Shown piece by piece: positions 16,000 through 25,987 of a stretch of 64,000 nt of DNA (positions are counted from its first letter, which is position 1; each line of letters opens with the position of its first letter). The notes beneath the pieces are model-generated. The model made no database searches. It worked only from the letters and a program-made list of their open reading frames with translations, and was not told the DNA's origin. The DNA comes from Verrucomicrobiota bacterium (GTDB lineage Bacteria > Verrucomicrobiota > Verrucomicrobiia > Opitutales > Opitutaceae). The DNA lies in the NCBI GenBank assembly GCA_019510185.1, contig JAEKKV010000015.1, positions 143,420 through 207,419 of the forward strand, read 5' to 3'. A program made the position numbers and the translations under genes.

Positions 16000-18879
16000 A
16001 TGAACTTTTCCCGTATTGCGCCGCTTGGGCTGTTTCCCATTGTCGCCGCTTTGAACATTGGAGTGGTGCAGGCGGCTCCCGAAAACCGTGATCGTTCCTT
16101 CGACTCCGGCTGGCGTTTCCTGCGTGCGGACGCCCCTGGTGCGGAAGCGTCCGGTTTTGACGACTCGACTTGGCGGGCGCTCGATCTCCCGCACGACTGG
16201 AGCATCGAGGATTTACCTACACTGGAAAAGTCATCGGTTCCCGAGTTGCCCGCCGTGGCGGGGCAATGGCGTTTTCAAAAAGGCGACGACCCGGCATGGA
16301 AAGCGCGCGAGTGGGATGACCGCCAGTGGCAGAGCGTCGCGTTGCCGGACAATTGGGAGCATCACTCGAACTACACTGAGGACAATGTATATGGCTGGTT
16401 CCGCCGTCGCATCGGAATCCCCGCCGATTGTCGGGGCAAGGACTTCGACCTCCTGCTTGGCTGCATCGACGACGTGGATGAGACGTTTTTGAACGGCGAA
16501 CGCATCGGCGCCACCGGGACGTTTCCGCCAGACTTCCGCACGGCCTGGAGTGTGCAGCGGCGTTATCGCGTGCCCGCTTCGCTCGTGCGCGGCGACGGCT
16601 CGGATGTGCTTGCGGTGCGTGTGTTCGATGAGACTGGCAATGGAGGTATCTGTCAGGCCGCGATCAAGACGATCCGCGTCGGCCCCTTCGATACGGGCCT
16701 AAGCGAAGGCGGCGGCTACACCGGCCACGTCGTTGGCGGCACTGGGTGGTATCGAAAGCATTTCACGCTGACTCCGGCGGAGCAGGGCAAGCGCGTGGCC
16801 GTGCGTTTCGATGGCGTTTACATGAACTCTGATGTCTGGATCAACGGCCGGCATCTCGGCAACCACCCTTACGGCTACACGAGTTTTGAATGGGATCTGA
16901 CGGCTCATCTCAAACCGGCCGGACAGGAAAACGTGATTGCCGTGCGCGTTCGCAACGAGGGGAAAAACAGCCGCTGGTATTCCGGCTCGGGCATCTATCG
17001 GCACACGTGGCTGACCGTCACCGATGCGGTTCACCTGCCGACCTGGGGCATGTCTGTAACCACGCCGGAGGTTTCAAAAGAGAAGGCCGTGGTGAAAATC
17101 TCCAGTGAGGTTCACAACGGCACCGACGCCGTGGTCGATGTGGTCGTTCACGCGCGTGTACTGAATCCGGATGGCGAACCGGTCCAGACGACCCCGGTAA
17201 AACTGCGCCTGGCCGGTAATGAAACCCGCACCGTGGAGCACGTGATTGACGTGCGTTCTCCGAAACTATGGTCGTTGGAATCGCCGGAATTGTATGTCGC
17301 GGAAGTCGGTATCGTGGCCGCCGGCAAAACCATCGACCGGACTTCGACGCGTTTCGGCATCCGCAAGATCGAGGTGGATGCGGTGAACGGCTTCCGGCTC
17401 AACGGCCAGATGATTAAGCTCAAGGGCGGCTGCATGCACCACGACAATGGCCCGCTAGGCTCGGTGGCGATCGACCGCGCCGAGGACCGTCGTGTCGAAC
17501 TGATGAAGGCGAACGGTTTCAACGCGATCCGCACCGCGCATAATCCGCCGTCGCCCGCGTTTCTCGACGCGTGCGACCGCCTGGGCGTGCTCGTGGTGGA
17601 CGAGTCCTTCGACTGCTGGCAGGTCGGCAAAAACGGGCAGGACTACAGCGTCTCTTTCAAGGACTGGGCCGGGCCCGACATCGCCTCCCTGGTGAGACGC
17701 GACCGCAACCACCCCTCGGTTGTTATCTGGTCTATCGGCAACGAGATTCCAGAGCAGTTTCGCGCCGAGGAGACAGCGAAGATGCTGCGCGAGGCGGTGC
17801 TTGCGCATGACAACACCCGTCCGATCACCCAGGCGATATGTTCGGACTGGGGCGATGTGATGCGGAATTGGGACCAGCTTTCCGACATCGCTTTCCGCCA
17901 CCTCGACGTCGGCGGATACAATTACCTGCCGGAAAAATATGAATCCGACCACGCCCGGAATCCGCAGCGTGTGATGATGGGGACGGAATCCTATCCACAG
18001 TCCTTCTACGATTACTGGGAGCTGGTGGAGAAGCATCCTTATGTCATCGGCGACTTCGTGTGGACGTCGATGGACTACTTCGGCGAATCCGGCATCGGCC
18101 ACAGCGTGCCGGGCACGGAGAAGGAAAGTTTCCTCATGCCGTGGCCGTGGTATAACGCCTGGTGCGGCGACATCGACGTGTGCGGTTTCAAAAAACCACA
18201 GTCCTACTACCGCGATGTCGTCTGGCGTCGCAGCCAGATTGAGATGATGGTTCACACGCCCATGCCGGACGGCGTTTGGGAGCGCGTCAGCGGCTGGGGC
18301 TGGCCGGACGAAACCCGCAGCTGGAACTGGCCGGGTAGGGAAGGGAAACCGTTGCAGGTCGCGGTCTATTCACGGTGCGACACGGTGCGCCTCGAACTGA
18401 ATGGCAAGGTGATCGGCGAGAAACCGGTCTCCGCAGCGACCAAACTCACGGCCCGGTTCGACGTGCCGTATCAACCGGGCGAGTTGCGCGCCATTGGGCT
18501 GATCAACGGTAAGCCGGTCGCCAACACCACGCTCAAAACCGCAGGCCTGGCGAAACAAGTGAGACTGACTGCCGACCGTTCCGCCATTCGCGCCGATCGC
18601 AACGACTTGTCCTACGTTACGGTCGAGATTGTTGACGCGCAGGGGGTGGTTGTTCCAAACGCTGCGGTGCCGGTTCGTTTCACCGTGGCGGGCGCGGGTG
18701 AACTGGCCGCCACCGGCAGCGCCGCGCCGAACGATGCGGCCAGTTTCCAAGTGCCGCTGCGCATGACCTATCAAGGCCGTTGTATCGCGATTCTCCGGCC
18801 CCAAGGTGCCGGCCAAATCACCCTCAAAGCCGAAGCCGACGGCCTAAAAACGGCCATGATCGTGATCCGAACCCAATGA
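16000..18879 (+). CDS. GH2 beta-galactosidase with inserted jelly-roll domain, secreted
   Basis: The 959-residue protein has a signal peptide ending near VQAAPEN. The GH2 sugar-binding domain is split: after LDLPHDWSIEDLP a second jelly-roll module (about residues 84-235, with GCIDDVDETFLNGERIG) is inserted, and the GH2 domain resumes at GTGWYRKHFTL near 247. The catalytic domain has acid/base Glu582 in WSIGNEIPEQ and nucleophile Glu663 in MMGTESYPQ. DUF4982-like and Ig-like C-terminal domains follow. The inserted module is closely similar to one in the O-acetylesterase at 21557. Known relatives are beta-galactosidases; the linkage is unknown. Confidence 0.9.
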   Translation: MNFSRIAPLGLFPIVAALNIGVVQAAPENRDRSFDSGWRFLRADAPGAEASGFDDSTWRALDLPHDWSIEDLPTLEKSSVPELPAVAGQWRFQKGDDPAWKAREWDDRQWQSVALPDNWEHHSNYTEDNVYGWFRRRIGIPADCRGKDFDLLLGCIDDVDETFLNGERIGATGTFPPDFRTAWSVQRRYRVPASLVRGDGSDVLAVRVFDETGNGGICQAAIKTIRVGPFDTGLSEGGGYTGHVVGGTGWYRKHFTLTPAEQGKRVAVRFDGVYMNSDVWINGRHLGNHPYGYTSFEWDLTAHLKPAGQENVIAVRVRNEGKNSRWYSGSGIYRHTWLTVTDAVHLPTWGMSVTTPEVSKEKAVVKISSEVHNGTDAVVDVVVHARVLNPDGEPVQTTPVKLRLAGNETRTVEHVIDVRSPKLWSLESPELYVAEVGIVAAGKTIDRTSTRFGIRKIEVDAVNGFRLNGQMIKLKGGCMHHDNGPLGSVAIDRAEDRRVELMKANGFNAIRTAHNPPSPAFLDACDRLGVLVVDESFDCWQVGKNGQDYSVSFKDWAGPDIASLVRRDRNHPSVVIWSIGNEIPEQFRAEETAKMLREAVLAHDNTRPITQAICSDWGDVMRNWDQLSDIAFRHLDVGGYNYLPEKYESDHARNPQRVMMGTESYPQSFYDYWELVEKHPYVIGDFVWTSMDYFGESGIGHSVPGTEKESFLMPWPWYNAWCGDIDVCGFKKPQSYYRDVVWRRSQIEMMVHTPMPDGVWERVSGWGWPDETRSWNWPGREGKPLQVAVYSRCDTVRLELNGKVIGEKPVSAATKLTARFDVPYQPGELRAIGLINGKPVANTTLKTAGLAKQVRLTADRSAIRADRNDLSYVTVEIVDAQGVVVPNAAVPVRFTVAGAGELAATGSAAPNDAASFQVPLRMTYQGRCIAILRPQGAGQITLKAEADGLKTAMIVIRTQ

Positions 18880-18960
18880 AACGGCACATGCTCGCCGACC
18901 GCTCGGCAACAAGGCCGGTGCCTCTCGCGCATACCTGCGCATACCTGAATTCGCGTTGAT

Positions 18961-18974
18961 CTGAACCATGACAG
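18961..18974 (+). promoter_or_regulatory. CTGAAC-NN-TGTCAG element before GH2
   Basis: CTGAACCATGACAG differs from the consensus by one base. It ends 46 bp before the GH2 start at 19021 and points toward that gene. The 141-bp gap that holds it has no other recognisable feature. This suggests the GH2 gene has its own promoter. Confidence 0.5.
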
Positions 18975-19020
18975 ACCGGCCGCTCTTAACGTGCGACTCT
19001 CCTCGATGATAGCCTAATTC

Positions 19021-21498
19021 ATGGGGCATATCCTTGGTTTTACACCGGCGAGGGAGCCGGACGGCATGGCGCGCGAGCGTTTGTTGATGGATTGCGATTG
19101 GCGGTTTGCCTTTGGTCACGCCACGGATGTCTCGAAGGATTTTAACCACGCCACCGGCTATTTTTCCTATCTGGCCAAGGCGGGACTCGGCTCCGGCGCG
19201 TCGGCCCGCGACTTTGACGACAGCGGCTGGCGGCAGCTCGATCTTCCGCATGACTGGGCGGCGGCGCTGCCGATCAGCAACCGGGGGCATAAGAGCCACA
19301 GTTTCAGGACGCTCGGCCGCAATTTCCCGGAAACGAGCGTCGGGTGGTATCGCAAGACCTTTAGCATTCCCGAATCCGACTTGGGCAAACGCATCAGCGT
19401 CGAATTCGACGGCGTGTATCGCGACTCCATCGTTTGGATCAACGGCCACTACCTCGGCGAAGAAACCAGCGGATACAGCGGGTTTGTCCGCAACATCTCG
19501 GAACTCCTCAACTACGGCGGCGAGAATGTCATTGTCGTGCGCGTTGACGCCTCTCTGGAAGAGGGTTGGTTCTACGAAGGCGCGGGCATCTACCGCCACG
19601 TCTGGCTCGTGAAGACCGCGCCGTTGCACGTCGCGCGGCACGGCACGTATGTCACTTCCGAGATCACGGGCGTAAATGCTGAGGTGAAGGCGCGCGTTTC
19701 GGTGGTCAACGAAGCCCTGGTTCCCGCGACCTTCGACATCGAGCAGGTCCTCTTGGACGGGTTGGGCCAGCTCGTCGCCACGGCCCGGACTAGCCAACTG
19801 CGCCTTCCGGCGAGCACGCAGGGGGAGTTTGGCCAGACCTTCTCGGTCACAAAAGCCCGGCTTTGGTCCATCGAGACGCCGAACCTGCACACGCTCGTCA
19901 CGACCGTTCGTGCCGGAGGCGAGGAGGTGGATCGTTACGAAACAACCTTTGGTATTCGTTCGATTCACTTCGACGCCAACCGTGGCTTCTTCCTCAACGG
20001 CCGCCACGTGAAGCTGAAGGGCACGTGCAACCACCATGATCACGCGGGCGTCGGCGTGGCCGTGCCCGATGCGCTGATGGAGTATCGCATCCGTTTGCTG
20101 AAGGATTTCGGCTGCAACCTGTATCGCGTCGGGCACACGCCGCCCGCGCCCGAGTTGCTCGATATCTGCGACCGGCTCGGCATGCTGGTGATCGATGAGA
20201 ACCGGCTCATGGGCACGACCGATTATCACCGTGATCATTTGCAGCGACTCATCCGCCAAAACCGCAACCACCCCAGCATCATCCTCTGGGCGATCGGCAA
20301 CGAGGAGTGGGCGCTTGAGGGTAACGACGTGGGCATGCGCATCACCGCGACCATGCAGAGCTGGGCGAAGCAACTCGACCCCACGCGACCGGTTACTGTC
20401 GCGATCAGCGGCGGGTGGGGCCGGGGAATCTCGGAGGTCGTCGACATCGCGGGCATCAACTACATCGGCAACATGCGCAAATCTGGCTACACCACCGACG
20501 AGTGGCATGCGCACCGCCCTGATCAGCCGATCATGGGTACCGAAGAATGCGCCTGCACCCAGACCCGAGGCATCTATTTCGAAGACCGGGAAAAGTGCCA
20601 CCTGCCGGCTTACGACTGGGTTCCCTCCGATTGGGGAGCCAGCCTGGAAATGTCGTGGAAACACTTCGCCGAACGCCCTTACCTCGCGGGCATGTGCATC
20701 TGGGCCGGGTTTGATTACCATGGGGAACCCACGCCGTTCGAATGGCCCGCGACCTCCTCGCTGCGAGGCGTCCTCGATCTCTGCGGTTTTCCCAAGGATG
20801 GTATGTTCTACCTGAAATCCTGGTGGACCGATGAACCCGTGCTGCACCTTTTCCCCCACTGGAACTGGCCGGGCAGGGAAGGGCAGGCCGTCAGTGTCTG
20901 GGCTCACAGCAACTGCGACGAGGTGGAGCTCTTCCTCAACGGCCAAAGCCTGGGCCGCAAGACCATGGCTCGTAACTCGCACCTCGAATGGCTGGTGAAC
21001 TACACTCCCGGCACCTTGGTCGCTCGTGGCTACAAGGCGGGGAAACAAGCCCTCACCGCGCAAGTGGCGACGACCGGCCGACCCATCGCGGTGCGGCTTC
21101 AGTCAAATCGCGCCACGCTCAACGCCGATGGTGAGGATGTCTCCGTGGTCACGGTGCAGGTCGTCGATGCGCACGGCCTCTTGGTTCCCGACGCGCACAA
21201 CCTGATCGCCTTCGAACTCGCCGGCTCGGGAAAAATCCTCGGCGTGGGCAACGGCGACCCCTCGTCGCATGAGGCGGAGCAGTTTCTCGCAGCCAAGGGC
21301 GGGGAGGCTCCCGCCTGGCGCCGCAGTCTGTTCGGCGGGTTGGCGCAGATCCTTGTGGGGACCACGCGTGAGCCCGGCGAAATCACGCTCACCGCGACCG
21401 CGAAGGGCCTCGCCCCCGCGACGCTGATCCTGCAATCACAACTCTGCCTGCCGCGCCCGTCCATGCCGCCGGCAACGGAGCGCCTCCTGGCAACCTAA
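19021..21498 (+). CDS. GH2 beta-galactosidase-like enzyme without signal peptide
   Basis: The 825-residue protein matches the GH2 at 29871 along its length, from ERLLMDCDWRFAFGHATD onward. Acid/base Glu428 is in WAIGNEEWA and nucleophile Glu508 in MGTEECACTQTRG. A DUF4982-like region (DEPVLHLFPHWNWPGREGQ) and a GH2 C-terminal Ig-like domain with VGNGDPSSHE follow. The paralogue has a signal peptide, but here the start (MGHILGFTPAREPDGMARER) has none and no alternative upstream start supplies one. It may act in the cytoplasm, or it may have lost export. A nearer Met at 19066 would give a start right at the mature sequence. Confidence 0.88.
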   Translation: MGHILGFTPAREPDGMARERLLMDCDWRFAFGHATDVSKDFNHATGYFSYLAKAGLGSGASARDFDDSGWRQLDLPHDWAAALPISNRGHKSHSFRTLGRNFPETSVGWYRKTFSIPESDLGKRISVEFDGVYRDSIVWINGHYLGEETSGYSGFVRNISELLNYGGENVIVVRVDASLEEGWFYEGAGIYRHVWLVKTAPLHVARHGTYVTSEITGVNAEVKARVSVVNEALVPATFDIEQVLLDGLGQLVATARTSQLRLPASTQGEFGQTFSVTKARLWSIETPNLHTLVTTVRAGGEEVDRYETTFGIRSIHFDANRGFFLNGRHVKLKGTCNHHDHAGVGVAVPDALMEYRIRLLKDFGCNLYRVGHTPPAPELLDICDRLGMLVIDENRLMGTTDYHRDHLQRLIRQNRNHPSIILWAIGNEEWALEGNDVGMRITATMQSWAKQLDPTRPVTVAISGGWGRGISEVVDIAGINYIGNMRKSGYTTDEWHAHRPDQPIMGTEECACTQTRGIYFEDREKCHLPAYDWVPSDWGASLEMSWKHFAERPYLAGMCIWAGFDYHGEPTPFEWPATSSLRGVLDLCGFPKDGMFYLKSWWTDEPVLHLFPHWNWPGREGQAVSVWAHSNCDEVELFLNGQSLGRKTMARNSHLEWLVNYTPGTLVARGYKAGKQALTAQVATTGRPIAVRLQSNRATLNADGEDVSVVTVQVVDAHGLLVPDAHNLIAFELAGSGKILGVGNGDPSSHEAEQFLAAKGGEAPAWRRSLFGGLAQILVGTTREPGEITLTATAKGLAPATLILQSQLCLPRPSMPPATERLLAT

Positions 21499-21556
21499 AG
21501 CGCACATTTCTCGACACCCCTCGGACCTTTCCCCCCAAAAAACTGAAAGCTTAAAA

Positions 21557-23482
21557 ATGCAACTTCGCGCCACCCTTCTCGGATGCCTTCTGGCCACGGC
21601 TGCTTACGCCGTGGAATTAAACCCGCTGTTTCAAGACAACGCCGTCCTGCAATGCGACGCCCGCGTGCCGGTCTGGGGAACGGCCGAAAATGGCGAAAAA
21701 ATCACCGTGAAATTCGCCGATCAGAGCGTCTCCACTGTGGGTGCTGGCGGCGTATGGAAGGTCTGGCTTAATCCGATGCGACCGAGCGCCACGCCGCGCG
21801 TGCTGACCGTGCACGGCAATACTACCCGCGAGATCGCCAACATCCTGGTTGGCGAGGTCTGGATCGCGAGCGGACAGTCCAACATGGAGCGACGGCTCGG
21901 ACTGGCGGGAGGTCAGCAGCCGATCCTCAACTGGGAGCAGGCGGTCGCGACGGCGAACCACCCGGAAATCCGCGAGTTTCACGTGCAGCATAAACGGGCA
22001 CTCGCTCCGCGTGAAACCGTGGAGGGCGGCGCGTGGACGGTGTGCAGCCCCGGCACGGTGGAAAACTTCAGCGCGGTCGGCTACTTTTTTGCCCGCGACC
22101 TTTTGGCCGCGCGGAAAGTGCCGGTGGGCATCATCCACAGTTCGGTGGGCGGCACCCCGGCGGAGGCGTGGACCAGCGAGGCGGGCTTAAAACCGTTTCC
22201 CGAATTCGCCGACGCGCTGGCGGATGTGAAAAGCTTCGCCGCCGATCCCGAGATGGAGAGTCGCAGGGCGCAGTCCGTCCAGCTCGCATGGTTCGAGAAG
22301 ACGGACCCAAGTTCGAAACCCGGCGCCGCCTGGAGCGCGGCTGATTTTAGCACGAAGGAGTGGGCTTCGATGACGCTCCCGAGCTATCTTGAGCGAGGCG
22401 GTTTTCCCGGTTTTGACGGGATCATCTGGTTCCGACGCGAGTTCACGTTGCCCGAAAACTGGGACGGCAGTGACGTGCAGGTGCACCTCGGAGCGATCGA
22501 CGATATGGATACGACCTGGGTCAATGGCGAACGCGTCGGCATGACCGCCGTCTGGAACAAGGACCGTGTTTATCCGGTCCCGGGCCGCCTGTTGAAGCGC
22601 GGCATCAATTCCATTGCCGTGCGCGTGTTGGATGTTTCCGGCAACGGCGGCTTGTATGGCGGCAAGGACGAGATGCGGGTGGAAATCAACACCCGCGACG
22701 GGAAGGCTTCCCTTCCGTTGTCCGGCGCATGGCACTGCAAGACGTCCCTCACGATGGCGGAAATCCGCTGGCTGCCCGGCGGCTTTTTTGAAAATGGGGG
22801 CCTCGCCACGGGGCTTTACAACGGCATGATTTCGCCGCTGGTCCCGTATGCCCTGCGCGGCGTGATCTGGTATCAAGGCGAGAACAATGTCGGCCGCGAG
22901 CGGCAGTATCGGACCCTGTTTCCCGTGATGATCGCGGACTGGCGCCGCGCCTGGGGACAGGGAGATTTCCCGTTCCTCTTTGTGCAAATCGCGCCCTTCG
23001 TAGCCCTGACGCCGGAGCTCCGGGAAGCCCAGCTGCTCGCCTCGCAACACGTGAAAAACACCGCGATGGTGGTGACGGCCGACTGCGGCGACGCGAACGA
23101 CATCCATCCCGCCAACAAGCCGCCCGTCGGCGCACGTCTGGCCTTGGCGGCGCGGGCGCTGGCCTATGGAGAACGCATCGAATACTCCGGCCCGGTTTTC
23201 GACTCGCTAAAGATCGAAGGGGCGAACGCGGTTTTGCGTTTCACTCATCTGGGCGGAGGACTCGTCGCGAAGGATGGTGAGTTGAAGGGCTTCACGGTCG
23301 CCGGCGCGGACAAGGTTTTCCATCCTGCGCAGGCCCGCATCTCCGGCGATACCGTCTTCGTGCGGTCCGCCGAGGTGTCGCGACCGGTCGCGGTTCGCTA
23401 CGGCTGGGCGAATGTGCCGGACGTCAACCTGTTCAACCGCGCCGGCCTGCCTGCCTCTCCTTTCCGCACCGATGTGGACTAG
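21557..23482 (+). CDS. Sialate O-acetylesterase-family carbohydrate esterase, secreted
   Basis: The 641-residue protein has a short signal peptide (LLATAAYA). The SGNH-type catalytic domain is split: Ser108 in VWIASGQSNMERR near the start and the Asp/His pair in DANDIHPANKPPVG near 512-525. Between them, about residues 255-380 form a jelly-roll module with GAIDDMDTTWVNGERVG. YQGENNVGRERQYRTLFPVMIADWR is a family hallmark. In plant-polysaccharide loci these enzymes typically remove acetyl groups from hemicellulose sugars, not sialic acid. Acetylated xyloglucan or xylan side chains are a likely target. Confidence 0.88.
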   Translation: MQLRATLLGCLLATAAYAVELNPLFQDNAVLQCDARVPVWGTAENGEKITVKFADQSVSTVGAGGVWKVWLNPMRPSATPRVLTVHGNTTREIANILVGEVWIASGQSNMERRLGLAGGQQPILNWEQAVATANHPEIREFHVQHKRALAPRETVEGGAWTVCSPGTVENFSAVGYFFARDLLAARKVPVGIIHSSVGGTPAEAWTSEAGLKPFPEFADALADVKSFAADPEMESRRAQSVQLAWFEKTDPSSKPGAAWSAADFSTKEWASMTLPSYLERGGFPGFDGIIWFRREFTLPENWDGSDVQVHLGAIDDMDTTWVNGERVGMTAVWNKDRVYPVPGRLLKRGINSIAVRVLDVSGNGGLYGGKDEMRVEINTRDGKASLPLSGAWHCKTSLTMAEIRWLPGGFFENGGLATGLYNGMISPLVPYALRGVIWYQGENNVGRERQYRTLFPVMIADWRRAWGQGDFPFLFVQIAPFVALTPELREAQLLASQHVKNTAMVVTADCGDANDIHPANKPPVGARLALAARALAYGERIEYSGPVFDSLKIEGANAVLRFTHLGGGLVAKDGELKGFTVAGADKVFHPAQARISGDTVFVRSAEVSRPVAVRYGWANVPDVNLFNRAGLPASPFRTDVD

Positions 23483-23510
23483 GCCGTAACGCCTAATTTT
23501 TAGTAAATTA

Positions 23511-23620
23511 CCACAGAGAGCACAGAGTCCAAAACCAGAGTCCACAGAGTGCGGCCCTCCGGAACTTCCGAGCTCAGTGAACTCGGATCGGAGCTCCGGC
23601 TCGGCTCTGTGACCACTCCG
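23511..23620. repeat. CACAGAG/CTCTGTG intergenic repeat, copy A
   Basis: The element starts with CCACAGAGAGCACAGAG, contains GTGCGGCCCTCCGG and ends CTCCGGCTCGGCTCTGTGACC. It starts 28 bp after the O-acetylesterase stop. Complementary ends could pair into a hairpin. Three further copies occur at 43691, 55252 and 59891, each just downstream of a gene. The rest of the gap to 23758 shows nothing else. Confidence 0.7.
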
Positions 23621-23758
23621 AAAAATATCACGATACACTCGTTCGCTGCTGAAATCCGCTTAACACAGCCATTCGTTTAATCAGGAAAGCAGGAGATAAA
23701 GCCGGTATCCTTTCTTCGATTTCCGGCGTTCCTGCTTGATTACTTTCTACAAAATAAA

Positions 23759-25696
23759 ATGAAAATGTCCCCGACCCGTACATTCGCGCTATTCGTCGCA
23801 TCCGCAGCCGCGCTGCTGGCTGGTCCATCCTTCACCATTGACGCGACCCGCTCCACGGGAAGCGTCAGCCCGAGGCTTTACGGATTGATGACGGAGGAGA
23901 TCAACCACTCCTACGACGGCGGCCTTTACGCGGAGCTGATCCGCAACCACGCTTTCCTCGATGACAATAACTCGCCGGCGAATTGGCTCGCGGTGAAAGA
24001 CGATGCGTCTGCTGCAAGTATCACCCTGGATCCGGCCAATCCTCTGAATGAAAATATCCCGACCAGTCTGCGCCTGACGGTGACGCAAGCCACTCAAGCG
24101 CATCCGGCGGGTGTGGCGAACAGCGGCTACTGGGGTATCCCCGTCCATCCCCAAACCCAGTATCGCGCCTCGCTCTGGGCCAAGGCTGAATCCGGTTTCA
24201 CCGGGCCGCTGTCGGTTTCCATCGTGAGCGAAGATGGGCGCACGGTTTATTCGTCAGGAAAAATCTCAGGCCTCACCACCAAGTGGAAGAAATTTGAAGT
24301 AAAGCTCACGACCGGCAACGTCGCCCCCACCGCCCAAGCGCGCTTCGCTGTCACGGTCGACCAGCCTGGAACGGTCTGGCTCGGCCTCGTCTCGCTGTTT
24401 CCGCCAACCTGGAACGATCGTCCCAACGGCTTGCGCAAGGACCTCATGCAGATGCTCGTGGATTTGCATCCGAAATTCCTGCGCTTCCCCGGTGGAAATT
24501 TTGTGGAAGGAGTGAACGTCGAAGATCGGTTCCCCTGGAAAAAAACGCTCGGCCCGATCGAAGACCGGCCCGGTCACAACGGCTCCTGGGGCTATCGCCC
24601 GAGCGACGGCATGGGGCTGCTGGAGTTTCTCGAATGGTGCGAAGACATGCGCGCTGAACCGGTGCTCGCGGTCTATGCCGGCTACTCGCTCGCGGGTGGT
24701 TACATCAAGGCCGGGCCTGATCTGAAGCTGATCGTGCAGGAAGCGTTGGATGAAATCGAATACGTCATCGGCGGCACGAACACCCCATGGGGCGCGCGCC
24801 GGGCGAAGGACGGGCATCCTGCGCCCTTCAAGCTGAACTACGTCGAGATCGGCAACGAGGACGCCTTTGACAAGGCGAAAACTTACGATGGCCGCTACGC
24901 TCAACTGCACGACGCCATCAAGGCGAAGTATCCGCAGCTCAACCTCATTTCGACCATCCCCGGTGCGAAGCTCGAGGGCCGCAAGCCCGACATGGAAGAC
25001 TACCATGACTACAGCAGCACCGAGAATTTCCTCAAAAAATCGGTCGACTATGGAAAGGACCTGAACCGTAAGGGCCCTGAGGTTTTCGTCGGTGAATGGG
25101 CGGCGCACGAAGACACAGCGGTGCCGCCCTGGAACGAGGCCTCGAAAAAAATGGCGCCCACTCCCTCGATGAAGGCCGCCATCGGTGACGCCGTGTTCAT
25201 GGCCGCGATGGAGCGCAATGCCGACATCATCAAGATGCACTGCTACGCGCCGCTGTTGGTCAACGTGAACCCCGGCGCGTGGCAGTGGCGTCCGGACATG
25301 ATCGGCTACGATGCGCTTACGAGTTTCGGTTCGCCGAGCTACTACGCCTTCGGTATGTTCAGCCGTAACGTCGGCGATGAAATCCTGTCGGTCAATTTCG
25401 CCGATACGTCCGTCCAGGGCTGCGCGGCGCGTGACAGCCAGACGGGCGAAATCATCATCAAGCTGGTGAACCCGGAATCGTCCCCGCAAACGCTGCCAAT
25501 CGCGATCAAGGGCGTCACTTCGCTCAAACCCGAGGCCACCGTGATCACGCTTTCAGCAAAGCCGGAGGATACCAATTCCATCTCCGAACCGAAAAATGTC
25601 GTGCCGGTCACCACGACGCTTCGCGGCATCAAACCCGGCATCACCTACACGCTTCCGCCCACCAGCATTGTCGTCATCAAGTTGAAGTCGCTGTAA
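23759..25696 (+). CDS. GH51 alpha-L-arabinofuranosidase, secreted
   Basis: The 645-residue protein has a signal peptide ending near LLAGPSF. VSPRLYGLMTEEINHSYDGGLYAELIRN is typical for GH51. A CBM4-like beta-sandwich occupies about residues 75-215. The catalytic barrel has LRFPGGNFVEGV, acid/base Glu367 in YVEIGNED and nucleophile Glu446 in VFVGEWAAHE. A C-terminal beta domain ends the protein. It removes alpha-L-arabinofuranosyl side groups from arabinoxylan or arabinosylated xyloglucan. It sits alone between two long gaps, so it may have its own promoter. Confidence 0.94.
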   Translation: MKMSPTRTFALFVASAAALLAGPSFTIDATRSTGSVSPRLYGLMTEEINHSYDGGLYAELIRNHAFLDDNNSPANWLAVKDDASAASITLDPANPLNENIPTSLRLTVTQATQAHPAGVANSGYWGIPVHPQTQYRASLWAKAESGFTGPLSVSIVSEDGRTVYSSGKISGLTTKWKKFEVKLTTGNVAPTAQARFAVTVDQPGTVWLGLVSLFPPTWNDRPNGLRKDLMQMLVDLHPKFLRFPGGNFVEGVNVEDRFPWKKTLGPIEDRPGHNGSWGYRPSDGMGLLEFLEWCEDMRAEPVLAVYAGYSLAGGYIKAGPDLKLIVQEALDEIEYVIGGTNTPWGARRAKDGHPAPFKLNYVEIGNEDAFDKAKTYDGRYAQLHDAIKAKYPQLNLISTIPGAKLEGRKPDMEDYHDYSSTENFLKKSVDYGKDLNRKGPEVFVGEWAAHEDTAVPPWNEASKKMAPTPSMKAAIGDAVFMAAMERNADIIKMHCYAPLLVNVNPGAWQWRPDMIGYDALTSFGSPSYYAFGMFSRNVGDEILSVNFADTSVQGCAARDSQTGEIIIKLVNPESSPQTLPIAIKGVTSLKPEATVITLSAKPEDTNSISEPKNVVPVTTTLRGIKPGITYTLPPTSIVVIKLKSL

Positions 25697-25752
25697 CTTC
25701 CACGCTTGCAAGGCTCCTCCTGCCGTTGGGGGGGGCTTCGCTTGCCTTGAGA

Positions 25753-25774
25753 TCGTATCGATCACCCGATACGA
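25753..25774. promoter_or_regulatory. Inverted repeat upstream of GH43
   Basis: TCGTATCG and CGATACGA form a perfect 8-bp inverted repeat with a 6-bp spacer. It lies 57 bp after the GH51 stop and 214 bp before the GH43 start. It has no T-tract, so an operator is more likely than a terminator. The remaining gap (25775-25987) shows no convincing gene. Confidence 0.35.
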
Positions 25775-25987
25775 CTTGTGGTCACTCCATGACCGGACGA
25801 GCCGTGACTACATTGGGGTGACCATGCTCGGCCCGAATGATTCCAAACCATGGAACTGGGCAACCTCCGAGGCTCATTTACGAAGAAGTCGCCGACTTGC
25901 GCGCGTTTGCCTTCGCCCGCGGCACGCCCTGATCGATGCCAGATGGTTTTGTCGCGCAATACCCTGTCTTGCTTTTAAAAAAGCAAG

